Part shown: one piece after another, positions 1 through 5,978 of the stretch
How the letters are laid out: each line of letters opens with the position of its first letter
Position numbering within the stretch: the first letter of the stretch is position 1
NCBI GenBank assembly: GCA_038525605.1
Contig: JBCBHL010000051.1
Location: 1-27,163, forward strand
Direction: 5' to 3'
Length of the DNA stretch: 27,163 nt
Origin: JANSWY01 sp038525605
GTDB taxonomy: Bacteria; Bacteroidota; Bacteroidia; Cytophagales; Cyclobacteriaceae
The notes under the pieces: generated by a model
What the model was told of the DNA's origin: nothing
What the model saw: the letters and a program-made list of their open reading frames with translations, nothing else
Database searches by the model: none
Translations under genes and position numbers: made by a program

Positions 1-96
1 GAATGGTTCGATGTAGATAAGCTTCCTGAAATGATCGAAAATGGTGAATTAACTGAAGAACATCTTCATATATTCAAAAAATTAATTGAAAGATAG
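1..96 (+). CDS. C-terminal end of a probable Nudix hydrolase (partial)
   Basis: Only the last 31 codons are present. They are open from base 1 and end at TAG 94-96. The visible tail starts EWFDVDKLPEM, the pattern (acidic, Trp-Phe, Asp, Leu-Pro) commonly seen just before the last helix of Nudix hydrolases such as ADP-ribose pyrophosphatases. The Nudix box itself lies outside the window, so the family call rests on this short stretch and on context. The next gene is nicotinamide phosphoribosyltransferase, and Nudix enzymes or NMN adenylyltransferase/Nudix fusions are frequent partners of nadV. If correct, it would hydrolyse ADP-ribose to AMP and ribose 5-phosphate or adenylylate NMN. Repeat copy 1 begins at this stop codon. 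Confidence 0.45.
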   Translation, partial: EWFDVDKLPEMIENGELTEEHLHIFKKLIER

Positions 97-254
97 ACAT
101 TATCACGTTAAGTATTGTATTGATAAATTTTCGATGTTGTAACTATCAAACTTTGTAATTTTAAGAAATTATGAATTCATAATGATGAATTAAATTTCAA
201 AAATTCAACTAATACTTCTATTGAAAATAAGCGTAATAAATCTGTCTTGATAAC
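93..254 (+). repeat. Interspersed repeat, copy 1 (direct)
   Basis: This 162-bp AT-rich element starts ATAGACATTATCACG and ends near AAATCTGTCTTGATAAC. It is nearly the same as 9177-9337, with about a dozen differences by eye including one indel, and it is related to the reverse complement of 4730-4880. The ends carry a short imperfect terminal inverted repeat, TTATCACG on the left and its one-mismatch complement on the right. An AATTATGAATTCATAAT palindrome lies in the middle. The left edge coincides with the stop codon of the upstream Nudix-like gene, and the element lies between that gene and nadV. It has no coding capacity and could be a MITE-like element or a repeated regulatory sequence. 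Confidence 0.8.
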
Positions 255-346
255 AATTAACATACCTAATTAGGCGGATAAAATATAGACTTGAAAAGCA
301 ATTCATAATTTGACGGACTCGAAAGCTTTTCCTAAAAGACCATGAC

Positions 347-1789
347 ATGAAAAATAATTTAATACTTCTGGCTGATGCCTATAAATATTCGCATCACAAA
401 CTGTACTACCCTGGTACCAGCAAAATATATAGCTACCTGGAAAGCAGAGGTGGGAAATTTAATCAGACGATCTTCTTCGGATTACAGTATTTTCTGAAAG
501 AATATATCGCTGGCATTGCCATCACTCAGGACGATCTGGATGAAGCGACTGAATTTTTGAGAGGAGTTTTCGGAAGAGATGATGTCTTTGATCCGGCTAA
601 TTTTCAATATATCATCGATGAATATGGTGGAAAACTGCCTGTTAAAATCAAAGCTGTTCGGGAGGGTTCGGAAGTTCCGGTATCTAATGTTTTGATGACC
701 ATCGAAAATACCGATCCGAAATGTTTCTGGCTGACCAACTTCCTGGAAACATTGCTGATGCAGGTGTGGTATCCATGTACGGTAGCGACTGTTAGCAATG
801 AAGTAAAAAAAGTGCTGGTCCGCTACTATGAAGATACTGCAAGTGCTGGTTCTGAAGCAGGTATCAACTTTGTATTGAATGACTTTGGATTCAGGGGCGT
901 GAGTAGCGTCGAGAGTGCCGGCTTGGGTGGAAGTGCACATCTTATCAACTTCAAGGGAAGTGATAACCTGGCAGGTTCAGTGTTGGCAAAGCGATATTAT
1001 CAGGCGAAAGAGGTAGCAGGCCTCAGTATTCCGGCTACTGAACACAGCATTTGTACTTTGCTGGGTGAAGCTGGTGAGCTGGATGTTTTTAAGCATATTT
1101 TGAATACCTTTCCAACTGGTACTGTGGCTTGCGTTTCTGACAGCTATAATATCTTCAGGGCTTGTGAAGAGTATTGGGGTGAGGAGTTGAAAGAGCAAAT
1201 AGTGCAAAGAGACGGTGCGTTGGTAATCAGACCGGATAGTGGCGATCCTGTAAGAACATTGCTGGAAATCTTTGATATCCTTTTCCGTAAGTTTGGCTAT
1301 ACGGTCAATGAGAAAGGTTACAAAGTATTGCCTCCTCAGATCAGAGTCATCCAGGGCGATGGTGTCAATTACGATGCAATTATCGGTATGTTTGAAGCCA
1401 TCAAGAAGGCAGGAATTAGTGCTGAAAACCTGGTTTTGGGGATGGGAGGTGCTTTACTGCAGAAACTCGACAGAGATACTCAGAAGTTTGCACTGAAATG
1501 CAGTTATGCAATTGTCGATGGCAAAGAGGTGGTTGTACAAAAAAGCCCAACAGAAATGGATGCTAACGGCAACCTGACTGAGAGTTTTAAGAAAAGCAAA
1601 GGCGGACGATTGAAACTGGTAAAAACCAATGAAGGATATCAAACTGTCAATGAAGGTGAGCTTCCGGAACTCTCCGATGAATTGATTACTGTTTTTGAAA
1701 ACGGAAAATTGACCAAAGAATGGAGTTTTGAAGAGGTGAAAGAGCAGGCTGCAGAGTCATTTCAGATGAGTTCTATGAAACTGATGTAG
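347..1789 (+). CDS. nadV: Nicotinamide phosphoribosyltransferase (NAMPT/NadV)
   Basis: The enzyme converts nicotinamide plus PRPP to NMN, the first step of nicotinamide salvage, in the cytoplasm. The 480-residue length is normal for the family. Visible signatures are DAYKYSHH near residues 10-17, DFGFRGVSS at 179-187 (Asp179), ATEHS at 230-234 (His233, matching the catalytic His of human NAMPT), IRPDSGDP at 294-301 and the phosphate-binding LGMGGALLQK near the C-terminus. The ATG at 347 is preferred because the ATG at 342 is stopped at once. It opens the NAD/ADP-ribose cluster and is followed after 19 nt by a HAD-like gene. The role inferred here is to recycle the nicotinamide released by the NAD+-consuming enzymes downstream, above all KptA. 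No NMN adenylyltransferase is visible, unless the truncated upstream gene supplies it. Confidence 0.94.
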   Translation: MKNNLILLADAYKYSHHKLYYPGTSKIYSYLESRGGKFNQTIFFGLQYFLKEYIAGIAITQDDLDEATEFLRGVFGRDDVFDPANFQYIIDEYGGKLPVKIKAVREGSEVPVSNVLMTIENTDPKCFWLTNFLETLLMQVWYPCTVATVSNEVKKVLVRYYEDTASAGSEAGINFVLNDFGFRGVSSVESAGLGGSAHLINFKGSDNLAGSVLAKRYYQAKEVAGLSIPATEHSICTLLGEAGELDVFKHILNTFPTGTVACVSDSYNIFRACEEYWGEELKEQIVQRDGALVIRPDSGDPVRTLLEIFDILFRKFGYTVNEKGYKVLPPQIRVIQGDGVNYDAIIGMFEAIKKAGISAENLVLGMGGALLQKLDRDTQKFALKCSYAIVDGKEVVVQKSPTEMDANGNLTESFKKSKGGRLKLVKTNEGYQTVNEGELPELSDELITVFENGKLTKEWSFEEVKEQAAESFQMSSMKLM

Positions 1790-1808
1790 TAGTCTAAAAA
1801 ATAAATAT

Positions 1809-2237
1809 ATGATCACCAGAGCTATCAAAAATGCTTTTAAGCGAAAGAAAGATAAACAATGGGAATTTACCTACTGGGCCATTGACTTGCATGAAACGGT
1901 GGTCAGGCCCAACTGGTCGATAGAAGAAATTCCGGTTGAGTTTTATCCTTTGGCAAAAGAAGCATTACAGTTGATCAGCAGCCAGGAAGACATTGTGATG
2001 ATCATGTATACCTGCTCACATCCACCTGAAATAGCCGAATACCTGAAGTTTTTCAAATCGCATGATATCCATTTCAAATACGTGAATGAAAACCCGGAGG
2101 TGATCAACAAGAAATATGGTAATTATGATAAAAAGCCCTATTTCAATGTATTGTTCGAAGACAAGGCTGGTTTTTCCGGTGAAGAAGATTGGGCACATGT
2201 CATTCGAATCATTAAAGAAGCAAGAAACCTTATTTAA
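1809..2237 (+). CDS. Small HAD-like protein with variant motif I
   Basis: This 142-residue cytoplasmic protein shows a HAD-superfamily layout. A hydrophobic strand leads into AIDLHETVV (about residues 24-32), which stands where HAD enzymes have DxDx[TV]. A strand ending in YTCSHPPEI (about 67-75) looks like motif II, and KKPYFNVLFEDKAGF (about 107-121) supplies a Lys and an acidic motif like III and IV. The second Asp of motif I, the usual general acid/base, is replaced by His. It may therefore be a phosphatase-like enzyme with altered chemistry or a non-catalytic relative. The first Asp nucleophile is kept. It lies 19 nt after nadV and is probably cotranscribed. The substrate is unknown; a nucleotide or phosphoribosyl compound would suit the neighbours. 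Confidence 0.6.
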   Translation: MITRAIKNAFKRKKDKQWEFTYWAIDLHETVVRPNWSIEEIPVEFYPLAKEALQLISSQEDIVMIMYTCSHPPEIAEYLKFFKSHDIHFKYVNENPEVINKKYGNYDKKPYFNVLFEDKAGFSGEEDWAHVIRIIKEARNLI

Positions 2238-2250
2238 TTATGAATTACTG

Positions 2251-2268
2251 AATTATGAATTCATAATT
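2251..2268. repeat. 18-bp perfect palindrome AATTATGAATTCATAATT
   Basis: A perfect palindrome lies in the short gap between the HAD-like gene and the next gene. Partial direct copies of AATTATGAATT lie beside it (about 2235-2246). The same palindrome occurs inside repeat copy 3 and, with one change, inside copy 1, so this is a dispersed sequence unit of this genome. Being AT-only apart from two G/C pairs, it is unlikely to be a strong terminator. It could be a remnant of the longer repeat or a protein-binding site. Confidence 0.5.
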
Positions 2269-2306
2269 AAATAATTCATGTAGTAAAGGGACAAATAGTA
2301 ATCAAA

Positions 2307-2684
2307 ATGAATACAAAATTATACAGACCAGTTGGAATCAAGGAACTGGAGCTGATCGAAAAAAGTAATATGAAGGAGTTCCCTCCTCGCTTGTCATGGC
2401 AACCAATTTTTTATCCTGTTTTGAATTTTGATTATGCGGCACAAATCGCCAAAGACTGGAATACAAAAGATGAGTTTTCAGGATATGCTGGTTTTGTAAC
2501 TGAGTTTGAGATTACAAAAGCGTATTTCAATACATATGAAGTTCAAAACGTTGGAGGAGCAAACCACAATGAACTTTGGGTGCCATCTGAAAAGATGGAT
2601 GAATTTAATAAGCAGATCATCAATGGCATTCGAGTAAGTGGTGCATTTTACGGTGATCAGTTTGAAGGAGAGAAAAAGTATTGA
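2307..2684 (+). CDS. Conserved small protein of the 'ADP-ribosylation/crystallin J1' kind, function unknown
   Basis: This is a 125-residue soluble protein with no signal peptide or membrane segment. It starts LYRPVGIKELELI, continues with PIFYPVLNFDYAAQIAKDW, a strand GYAGFVTEFEI (about residues 58-68) and ELWVPSEKMDEFN (about 89-101). From memory, such proteins are often labelled 'ADP-ribosylation/crystallin J1' in genome annotations, but I know of no established activity. The N-terminal Tyr-Arg, the middle strand and the later Glu are loosely like an ADP-ribosyltransferase layout; this is an inference from pattern only. It lies between the HAD-like gene and a NADAR gene, so a role in making or handling ADP-ribosyl groups would fit. 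It is too short and too different to be called DarT. Confidence 0.65.
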   Translation: MNTKLYRPVGIKELELIEKSNMKEFPPRLSWQPIFYPVLNFDYAAQIAKDWNTKDEFSGYAGFVTEFEITKAYFNTYEVQNVGGANHNELWVPSEKMDEFNKQIINGIRVSGAFYGDQFEGEKKY

Positions 2685-2797
2685 ACCGGAGATTATGGGA
2701 AGGTTCATACCCGAACAAAATCAAAAATACTTTCGGTTGAGACTGCTTCGCAAGAGCTCGCAGTAACGCAAAATTTGATTATAAACTTAAAGCAAAA

Positions 2798-3286
2798 ATG
2801 AAAGCTGAAAAATTTACCTTTTTTTGGCGAAGCGAATCGCCATTTAGTAATTGGTATCCATCTGAGTTCGTAATTGACGGAATTACCTTCAATTGTAGTG
2901 AACAATATATGATGTATGGAAAAGCCATGCTATTTGGTGATCAGGAAATCGCCGAAAAAATATTGAAATCATCAAATCCCGGCTCTCAGAAAGCACTGGG
3001 AAGAAAAGTAAAAAAATTCGATCAGAAAGTCTGGACCGAGAACGCCAGAAAGATTGTCTATAAGGCCTGTGATGCTAAGTTCAGACAGAACGAGCATTTA
3101 CTAAAGAGGCTGCTAAAGACCAAGGGAACTACTTTGGTAGAAGCAAGTCCTGTGGATCCCATTTGGGGAATCGGGCTGGCAGAAGATGATCCCAAAGCTC
3201 GGAGCAGACGCAAGTGGCGTGGCAAAAACTGGCTGGGTCAGGTGCTCACTCAATTGAGGGAAGACATCCTGGCTGAAAATGCTTGA
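2798..3286 (+). CDS. NADAR-family protein (YbiA-like, ADP-ribose/N-glycosidic hydrolase)
   Basis: NADAR proteins cleave N-glycosidic bonds. Family members remove ADP-ribose from guanine bases in DNA or clear reactive riboflavin intermediates (YbiA). The 162 residues cover a single domain. It starts FFWRSESPFSNWYPSEF (residues 8-24), has the conserved FNCSEQYMMYGKAMLFGD (31-48, Glu35) and ends with WRGKNWLGQVLTQLRE, all typical of the family. It acts in the cytoplasm. The gene is preceded by a 113-nt gap and followed by the macrodomain pair. In some genomes a NADAR protein is the antitoxin of a DarT1 DNA ADP-ribosyltransferase, but no recognisable DarT is next to it here. A role in reversing ADP-ribosylation is therefore inferred from family and context. 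Confidence 0.9.
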   Translation: MKAEKFTFFWRSESPFSNWYPSEFVIDGITFNCSEQYMMYGKAMLFGDQEIAEKILKSSNPGSQKALGRKVKKFDQKVWTENARKIVYKACDAKFRQNEHLLKRLLKTKGTTLVEASPVDPIWGIGLAEDDPKARSRRKWRGKNWLGQVLTQLREDILAENA

Positions 3287-3320
3287 GAGTGATCGAATAA
3301 TTGATTTAATGATAAAACAA

Positions 3321-3374
3321 AAGGCATTTGAATAACCTGGTGAATTGTAAAAAATATCATCAGGCAAATGCCTT
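3321..3374 (+). promoter_or_regulatory. Stem-loop over the leader and upstream start of the PARG-like gene
   Basis: AAGGCATTTG (3321-3330) pairs perfectly with CAAATGCCTT (3365-3374). Inside it, CCTGGTGA (3336-3343) pairs with TCATCAGG (about 3357-3364) with one G-T mismatch, leaving a short bulge and a 13-nt AT-rich loop. The structure lies between the NADAR gene and the PARG-like macrodomain gene and buries an ATG at 3368. The in-frame ATG at 3389 stays outside it. There is no T-run directly after the stem, so it is less likely a simple terminator and more likely an RNA processing or translation-control element. Confidence 0.55.
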
Positions 3375-3388
3375 ATAAAAATATTACA

Positions 3389-4207
3389 ATGAAACAAAGA
3401 GATAAACGTGCTCAAGCGGCACAAGAAACAATAGATATCCTAAAAAACGGATATTACGAAGTAAATGGCGCTACGATATCCATCGAAAATGATCAGAGAT
3501 ATTGTGTGGAAAACACCCTGTTGATTCAACCGGACGACCCATTGGATTATAAAGCTGAACAGTTATATGAAACTGAATTTGTAGTCGAAAATAAGACCAC
3601 TTTAAAAGCGGTTGCCGAAAACCTCAGCGATGAAGCGCTTATCTGTCTGAATTTTGCCTCTGCCAAAAATCCCGGAGGTGGATTTCTGGGAGGAGCACAA
3701 GCGCAGGAGGAAAGTCTGGCGAGAGCCAGCGGGCTGTATCCGTCCATTAGTCAGATGACAGAAATGTATGACAGCAACAGAAGTAACCGATCTTTGCTAT
3801 ACTTGGATTATATGATTTATTCTCCTCGGGTCCCCGTTTTTAAAACAGATTATGATCAACTGCGAAGCGAGCCTTTCCTGGTAAGTATCATCACTGCACC
3901 GGCTCCCAATAAAGGAGCTATCGAGAATAATCAGCCGCATGATTTACCAAAAGTGGAGGAAACTATGCGCAGAAGGGTTAAACGTGTTCTGGCTTTGGCA
4001 TTGCAAAAAGGGTATAAAAACATCGTTCTGGGAGCATGGGGTTGTGGAGTATTCCGAAATGACCCTGCAATGGTTGCTGATATTTTTGAGGCTGTATTGA
4101 AGAATGGTGGTGAATTTGAGGGTAAATTCAAAAAGGTGATTTTCGGAGTGCTAGACAGAAGAAAAGGGACAGTTTTCCCAGAATTTGAAAAACGATTTAC
4201 CACGTAA
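3389..4207 (+). CDS. PARG-like macrodomain protein (TIGR02452 family)
   Basis: Family members hydrolyse poly(ADP-ribose) or other ADP-ribosyl linkages. The bacterial-type PARG signature is clear: NPGGGFLGGAQAQEES, with GGG at residues 96-98 and the catalytic QEE at 106-108. LGAWGCGVFRNDP follows further on as the phosphate-binding loop. I chose ATG 3389 (272 residues, starting MKQRDKRAQAAQETI). Homologues usually begin just before this helix, the upstream sequence is AT-rich as is normal in Bacteroidota, and the alternative ATG at 3368 lies in a stem-loop. The longer form would add seven residues. It ends 5 nt before the second macrodomain gene, so the two are almost certainly translated from one transcript. 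Glu107 and Glu108 being intact argues that the enzyme is active. Confidence 0.9.
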   Translation: MKQRDKRAQAAQETIDILKNGYYEVNGATISIENDQRYCVENTLLIQPDDPLDYKAEQLYETEFVVENKTTLKAVAENLSDEALICLNFASAKNPGGGFLGGAQAQEESLARASGLYPSISQMTEMYDSNRSNRSLLYLDYMIYSPRVPVFKTDYDQLRSEPFLVSIITAPAPNKGAIENNQPHDLPKVEETMRRRVKRVLALALQKGYKNIVLGAWGCGVFRNDPAMVADIFEAVLKNGGEFEGKFKKVIFGVLDRRKGTVFPEFEKRFTT

Positions 4208-4212
4208 TTGTC

Positions 4213-4731
4213 ATGAATATAGACATTATAAAAGGTGATATCACAGATGTGAAAGTAGATGCCATTGTAAATGCCGCCAACAACTCTTTGATGGGCGGAG
4301 GTGGTTTGGATGGCGCCATCCACAGAGCAGCGGGACCGGAATTGGCAGCCTACTGCAGAACACTGAAGGGTTGTAAAACGGGAGATGCAAAAATATCTCC
4401 CGGTTTCAACTTGAAAGCTGATTTTGTTATACATACGGTTGGGCCAGTCTGGTACAATGGAGCAAACAATGAAGAGGGTCTGCTGACTTCTGCCTATAGA
4501 AGGTCGTTGGAAGTGGCTGTGGAAAATGGCATCAAAACAATCGCCTTCCCTTCCATTAGCACCGGAGCTTATCGATTCCCATTTGAAAAAGCGACATTAA
4601 TAGCCCGTACTGTAATTCTGAATTTTCTTCAGAACAATCCTTCCATTGAAAAAGTGATCATTGTGGCATTCGATGAGAAGGACTTTAAAAGAATGAAAAA
4701 AATCTATTCGCTCGATGAAGAACGTAATTAA
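4213..4731 (+). CDS. MacroD/YmdB-type macrodomain (O-acetyl-ADP-ribose deacetylase / ADP-ribosyl hydrolase)
   Basis: This 172-residue protein is a single stand-alone macrodomain. It shows the strand IDIIKGDITDVKVDAIVNAA, the binding loop NAANNSLMGGGGLDGAIHRAAG (residues 20-41, Asp33), FVIHTVGPVW at 71-80 and PSISTGAYRFP at 113-123. These match the MacroD/YmdB group, which removes ADP-ribose from acidic residues, deacetylates O-acetyl-ADP-ribose, and in related enzymes dephosphorylates ADP-ribose 1''-phosphate. The last activity would be relevant here, since KptA forms ADP-ribose 1'',2''-cyclic phosphate. The gene starts 5 nt after the PARG-like gene. Its stop codon (4729-4731) is at the edge of repeat copy 2, so the 3' end of the gene may have been shaped by that insertion. 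Confidence 0.93.
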   Translation: MNIDIIKGDITDVKVDAIVNAANNSLMGGGGLDGAIHRAAGPELAAYCRTLKGCKTGDAKISPGFNLKADFVIHTVGPVWYNGANNEEGLLTSAYRRSLEVAVENGIKTIAFPSISTGAYRFPFEKATLIARTVILNFLQNNPSIEKVIIVAFDEKDFKRMKKIYSLDEERN

Positions 4732-4880
4732 TAAAGGTTATCACGACAGATTTATTATGCAGATTTTGAATCAAAGGATTGGTCAATTTTATATCTAATT
4801 CATAATTAATATCAGATAACAAAATTTGACTGTTTAAACATCGAAAATCACTCAATAAAAAACTAAACGTGATAATATCT
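4730..4880 (-). repeat. Interspersed repeat, copy 2 (inverted)
   Basis: Read on the minus strand this is a diverged relative of copies 1 and 3. It starts AGATATTATCACGTTTAG, keeps ATTTTCGATGTT, and ends GCATAATAAATCTGTCGTGATAACC. The outer parts align well and the middle poorly. This copy has the clearest ends: both carry TTATCACG pointing inward, an 8-bp terminal inverted repeat. It begins at the stop codon of the macrodomain gene and ends 16 bp before kptA, filling the whole gap. Any separate kptA promoter must lie in or at the edge of this repeat. Confidence 0.75.
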
Positions 4881-4896
4881 AATAAATGATAAAAAT

Positions 4897-5451
4897 ATGT
4901 CAAATCAAAAAACCAAAACCATAGTCAAGACCAGTAAACTTTTCAGTTTAATTCTGAGACATCAGCCGGATGTGATCGGCATTGAACTCGATGAAAACGG
5001 GTGGGCTGATATCAAAGAGCTGATTGGTAAATTTTCAAAAAAGTATTTCCCCATTAACCGCTCCATCATGGATGAGGTAGTGGCCAATAACAACAAAAAG
5101 CGATTCAGCTACGATGACTCAGGCACCAAAATAAGAGCTAATCAGGGTCACAGCATCGCCGTGGATGTGGAGCTTGAAGAAAAGACTCCACCGCATGTCT
5201 TATATCATGGAACAGTTGAGAAGTTTCTGCATTTGATTTTTGAGAGTGGCCTTTTGAAAATGAGTCGGCAACATGTGCACTTATCTGCAGATATTGACAC
5301 AGCGAAAAACGTGGGCTCAAGAAGAGGAAAACCGGTAATATTAACCGTTGATAGTCAACAGGCTTTTGCCGATGGCATCAAATTCTATTTGTCAAAAAAT
5401 GGTGTCTGGCTGGCCGATCACATCCCGACAAAGTATTTACAAAGGATCTGA
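4897..5451 (+). CDS. kptA: RNA 2'-phosphotransferase (KptA/Tpt1)
   Basis: KptA moves the internal 2'-phosphate of RNA onto NAD+, giving repaired RNA, nicotinamide and ADP-ribose 1'',2''-cyclic phosphate. The 184-residue length is normal. The N-terminal winged-helix lobe carries SLILRHQPDVIGIELDENGW (Arg21-His22) and the middle shows IRANQGHS (Arg80, residues 79-86). The C-terminal ADP-ribosyltransferase-like lobe has YHGT at 103-106, a Met-Ser-Arg-x-His-Val-His stretch (Arg124, His126, His128) and a SRRGKP loop at 141-146. By position Arg21, His22, Arg80 and Arg124 match the Arg-His-Arg-Arg set of the family. It is the last gene of the NAD/ADP-ribose cluster, set apart from the macrodomain gene by repeat copy 2. 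No RNA ligase of the 2'-phosphate-forming type is visible in this window, so its RNA substrate is unknown. Confidence 0.94.
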   Translation: MSNQKTKTIVKTSKLFSLILRHQPDVIGIELDENGWADIKELIGKFSKKYFPINRSIMDEVVANNNKKRFSYDDSGTKIRANQGHSIAVDVELEEKTPPHVLYHGTVEKFLHLIFESGLLKMSRQHVHLSADIDTAKNVGSRRGKPVILTVDSQQAFADGIKFYLSKNGVWLADHIPTKYLQRI

Positions 5452-5538
5452 AAATGCAATACTTTTCATATCGATATAGTTGCCTAAATAAATGAAATAA
5501 AATGATTATTTAAGCTTTTATTTCTATGCTTTATCGTG

Positions 5539-5546
5539 TATCTTTA
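5539..5546 (+). promoter_or_regulatory. Possible -7 element (TATCTTTA) upstream of the RiPP precursor
   Basis: TATCTTTA differs at one position from the Bacteroidota -7 consensus TAnnTTTG. It lies in the 221-bp gap between kptA and the RiPP precursor, with T-rich sequence where a -33 box would be. It would give a leader of about 120 nt. The evidence is one weak motif in AT-rich DNA. Confidence 0.25.
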
Positions 5547-5672
5547 TAGAAACGTTTGTTCCTTATTAAGCAAGAAAACCATGACAAAAGACAGCATATC
5601 CTATGCTCGCCAATTTCTACGTTTTATCGTTTGTGAGGAACATTAATTTTCAACTATTTAAATTATAAATCA

Positions 5673-5870
5673 ATGAAAAAGAAGATTAAATTCTCGAAAA
5701 GTGAAAACAGTAAATTGTTTGAATCATTAGAAAATGAGTTGGGTAATGAGAAAAATGGTTCCGATCTGAACCTGCTGAAATCTATCGTTGGAAAAGGCTT
5801 TGATAGTCTGGTAGATTGTGATCCGCAGCAAGGTATTCATTACGCTGATTCAGTTTATGTAAGAGGATAA
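5673..5870 (+). CDS. RiPP precursor peptide, probable cyclophane (triceptide, YhhA-like) precursor
   Basis: This 65-residue peptide has a very charged leader (MKKKIKFSKSENSKLFESL...), a helical middle (LNLLKSIVGKGFDSLV, 32-47) and a short polar C-terminus. The C-terminal segment contains His56-Tyr57-Ala58-Asp59 and Tyr62-Val63-Arg64-Gly65. In triceptides the maturase links an aromatic ring to the beta carbon of the residue two positions later. Tyr57-Asp59 and Tyr62-Arg64 are therefore the likely rings; this is inference. A single Cys (49) is present. The gene lies 108 nt before a radical SAM/SPASM maturase. Size, composition and position fit a precursor. The core boundary is not marked by a Gly-Gly motif, so the cleavage site cannot be set from sequence. 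Confidence 0.78.
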   Translation: MKKKIKFSKSENSKLFESLENELGNEKNGSDLNLLKSIVGKGFDSLVDCDPQQGIHYADSVYVRG

Positions 5871-5880
5871 CATTTAACCA

Positions 5881-5962
5881 GGAGACTGTCCCATCAATCA
5901 AACATCGTTTTAAATTGTAATTCTAAGTTAATCCAATAATTTGTATTGAAGGGATGGTCTCT
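5881..5962 (+). promoter_or_regulatory. RNA stem between precursor and maturase genes
   Basis: GGAGACTGTCCC (5881-5892) pairs with GGGATGGTCTCT (5951-5962) as a 12-bp stem if three G-U pairs are allowed, enclosing a 58-nt AT-rich loop. The wobble pairs make it better on the + strand transcript than on the complement, as expected for a functional RNA. It fills most of the gap between the RiPP precursor and its maturase. Such elements often let the precursor be made in excess over the enzymes by protecting the 5' mRNA or damping read-through. No T-run follows. Confidence 0.45.
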
Positions 5963-5978
5963 GCAATCATTTGAGACT

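Noticed and set aside
293..331. GAAAAGC/GCTTTTC inverted repeat in the nadV leader as an NAD riboswitch
   Set aside because: The 7-bp stem around a 25-nt loop is weak and no conserved riboswitch core was seen.
2307..2684. DarT toxin forming a DarT-NADAR toxin-antitoxin pair
   Set aside because: The protein is much shorter than DarT and lacks its recognisable N-terminal and catalytic motifs; only a loose ADP-ribosyltransferase-like pattern remains.
2742..2764. ACTGC...GCAGT palindromic stretch between the 125-residue gene and NADAR, resembling dispersed repeats of the form actgcttcgc...gctcgcagt
   Set aside because: Only a 5-bp stem is perfect and no second copy occurs in the window, so I could not support a repeat call.
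5581..5646. A 21-codon frame (starting MTKDSISYARQF) upstream of the RiPP precursor
   Set aside because: It is very short, has no precursor-like core or family likeness, and lies in a leader region. It could be a leader peptide but the evidence is too thin.
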